Source: Methylomonas rivi (GTDB taxonomy: Bacteria > Pseudomonadota > Gammaproteobacteria > Methylococcales > Methylomonadaceae). Taken from it: a stretch of 36,530 nt of DNA. The stretch spans positions 1-36,530 of the forward strand of contig NZ_JANIBK010000031.1 of assembly GCF_024505165.1 (NCBI RefSeq), written 5' to 3'. Every line of letters starts with the position of its first letter. The stretch's first letter is position 1. Below, piece by piece: positions 36,001 to 36,530 of this stretch. A program made the position numbers and the translations under genes. A model generated the notes under the pieces. That model worked only from the letters and a program-made list of their open reading frames with translations. It did no database searches and was not told the origin of the DNA.

Positions 36001-36530
36001 TTACGCCGACGTTTGCTTCCGGTGCAATGAGCCACGGCGCCCTATTGGCCGAGGCGCACGAAGCGGTGGCGCAAGGCACCAATATCGCCGGCGCCAAAAG
36101 CAACTCCGGCGAAGGCGGCGAACATTCCAGCCGTTTCGGTACATTGCGTTCCAGTAAAATCAAACAGTTCGCCTCCGGCCGTTTCGGCGTCTGGGCCGGC
36201 TATCTGGCCGATCCGACCATCGAGGAGATCGAAATCAAAATCGGCCAGGGCGCTAAACCCGGCGAAGGCGGCCAATTGCCAGCGCCTAAAGTCTCGGTGG
36301 AAATCGCCGCCCTGCGCGGCGGCACGCCCAAGGTAGAACTGGTCAGCCCTCCGCCTCATCACGATACTTATTCGATCGAGGATTTGGGACAATTGATACA
36401 CGACGCCAAGGCCGCCCGGGTCAAAGTGGTGGTTAAACTGGTCTCTTCCGAAGGCATAGGCACCATCGCCGTCGGCGTGGCCAAGGCCGGCGCCGACGTG
36501 ATCAACGTGGCCGGCAACACCGGCGGCACC
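33006..36530 (+). CDS. gltB: Glutamate synthase large subunit, divergent (3' end outside window)
   Basis: Open from ATG 33006 to the window end: 1,175 residues, incomplete. The glutaminase domain begins with a 23-residue propeptide and catalytic Cys24 (QDSCGVGF). It continues with HRGGMSAEGIGDGAGV, RFSTNTAPATMMAQPFRYMA and HNGELNT. The central domain has MSRYFSQRFAQVTNPPLDSL. The FMN/synthase domain starts near 1005 (GAMSHGALLAEAHEA) with SNSGEGGE, KQFASGRFGVW, GQGAKPGEGGQLP and SPPPHHDTYSIEDL. It converts glutamine and 2-oxoglutarate to two glutamates. Odd points: about 100 residues (884-987) lie between the central and FMN domains where usual GltB has a short linker, and the final NTGGT replaces the normal YDGGT. 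It may be a separate glutamate-synthase-related branch. A start at Met13 (38 bases on) is possible. Confidence 0.88.
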   Translation, partial: MINNAQKNNAIHMLYDADLSQDSCGVGFITRKDSKQTHALLVKSHEALCTIPHRGGMSAEGIGDGAGVNIDLSLTFFRKITGIESLKLGQFGVANFFFPEDHAHYDSTATQLVENHLKEFDLPVIKWREVPVDKSVLNAAAVKAQLPIKQLIFGRPAALKDASHHAFERHIQKALLTIEADGFSRPELQGFYPLSMSSRTQVYKGRLNSFEVIPYFIDLYDTDHEICTLFFHTRFSTNTAPATMMAQPFRYMAHNGELNTDKKNRLSENAIARQNNKHVIFPCGQSDSGRLDQTLTRRINEDELDIVTAILAMMPPAWENDPTLSDEVRAMLEFFSLYEEKNDGPAALIFNDGIRVGARLDRLGLRPLRSVETSEYLAVMSEAGQIDFPPEEVLYRGRIEAGGMLYFDHGTGQSYNSHQVLERLAKEKDYQAMLAERCLHLNDLPKVDLSEIGNDHELNIDQRHTAYSMNQESFKFLLDPILQTGLEKVSAMGYGLAPNALSAAEGGMSRYFSQRFAQVTNPPLDSLRESDGMTLRVALGAKPTFAPSHSKQLMIESPILQRTQLEQIRRQTQVKTVTLDMLYTPNFDDAVQNEKAVELALQNVCEQVEQAARGNTGIIILSDANIGKTKAAIPALLMVAAANQHMVKHGLRFNSSLIMETGQAASPHDVATILGFGASAICPLSVHNRVMTEYTDPAARQKALYNFQKGVEKSLMKTMGKFGLCTAESYIGGEFFESNYLDTDEPKLQAYFPNINASVGGVRYSDIAASATEWHHKALSVKDESDIPFLGLFKERQEGAGHTFGNTAVREYINMTDEPILYAAQQQAAEASDTAYLDFGYEKRTPEQIDAFGITPAYRSFTRNLAAERANRPAALRDVMDFPVDITAAGSKAEFDRLLGSQNLVGNNNFVIRGLNAEKSNGVVFTLSLTNDNSKARLEQLAEHLKARFTGNDFGLTVESTAISLRVNDSDSIVYHYLNNLRTARSAIDLNKVQPAHEITPTFASGAMSHGALLAEAHEAVAQGTNIAGAKSNSGEGGEHSSRFGTLRSSKIKQFASGRFGVWAGYLADPTIEEIEIKIGQGAKPGEGGQLPAPKVSVEIAALRGGTPKVELVSPPPHHDTYSIEDLGQLIHDAKAARVKVVVKLVSSEGIGTIAVGVAKAGADVINVAGNTGGT

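Noticed and set aside
1-36530. CRISPR arrays, tRNA or rRNA genes, intact insertion sequences
   Set aside because: No regularly spaced direct repeats, no cloverleaf or rRNA-like sequence, and no transposase frame were seen. Short RNA genes could still escape reading by eye.

Overview
The window comes from a gammaproteobacterial (type I) methanotroph, most like Methylomonas and its relatives. The main reason is a complete copper membrane monooxygenase operon in the unusual order A-B-C (pxmABC, 5525-8316, minus strand), known from Methylomonas, Methylobacter and Methylomicrobium. The rpsB-tsf-pyrH-frr-uppS-cdsA-dxr-rseP order is the typical gammaproteobacterial one. Lineage is inferred from gene content, not from a search.

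Layout. 1-3689: the end of an ammonium channel gene (amtB), an inositol-monophosphatase-family gene, and a PocR-PAS-GAF-GGDEF diguanylate cyclase. 3690-4287: decayed DNA with a frameshifted phzF-like remnant and one copy of a dispersed repeat. 4288-8316 (minus): pxmA, pxmB, pxmC and an MFS permease 7 bases behind pxmC, probably one transcript. 8317-8887: long non-coding spacer. 8888-12131: an A+T-rich, tightly coupled three-gene cassette (DUF262 protein, OLD/DUF3696-like ATPase, unrecognised protein) that looks like a defence system. 12132-13835: a second repeat copy, an intact VapBC-type toxin-antitoxin pair, a second PIN-domain pair whose antitoxin is frameshifted, and a third repeat fragment. 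13851-15874: a LysR regulator convergent with a secreted major-royal-jelly/yellow-family protein. 15875-16861: a cluster of hairpins and a tyrosine-recombinase remnant, ending at mutS.

From 16862 the window is mostly core genome: mutS; then on the minus strand dsbC, rseP, dxr, cdsA, uppS, frr, pyrH, tsf and rpsB (envelope, isoprenoid, UMP and translation genes), with clear terminators after rpsB and after tsf. Divergent from rpsB are map and glnD. A ubiF-like ubiquinone hydroxylase (minus) and a glutamate synthase large subunit (plus, running off the end) diverge from a spacer with an 11-bp inverted repeat that encloses smaller hairpins.

Two themes tie the genes together. Nitrogen handling is represented by amtB, glnD and gltB. 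The stretch 3690-16861 is an accessory zone holding the pxm operon, a putative defence cassette, toxin-antitoxin modules, repeats, an integrase scar and several broken genes. The best candidate for an undescribed system is the three-gene cassette at 8888-12131. Secondary candidates are the structured spacer before gltB and the extra module inside GltB.
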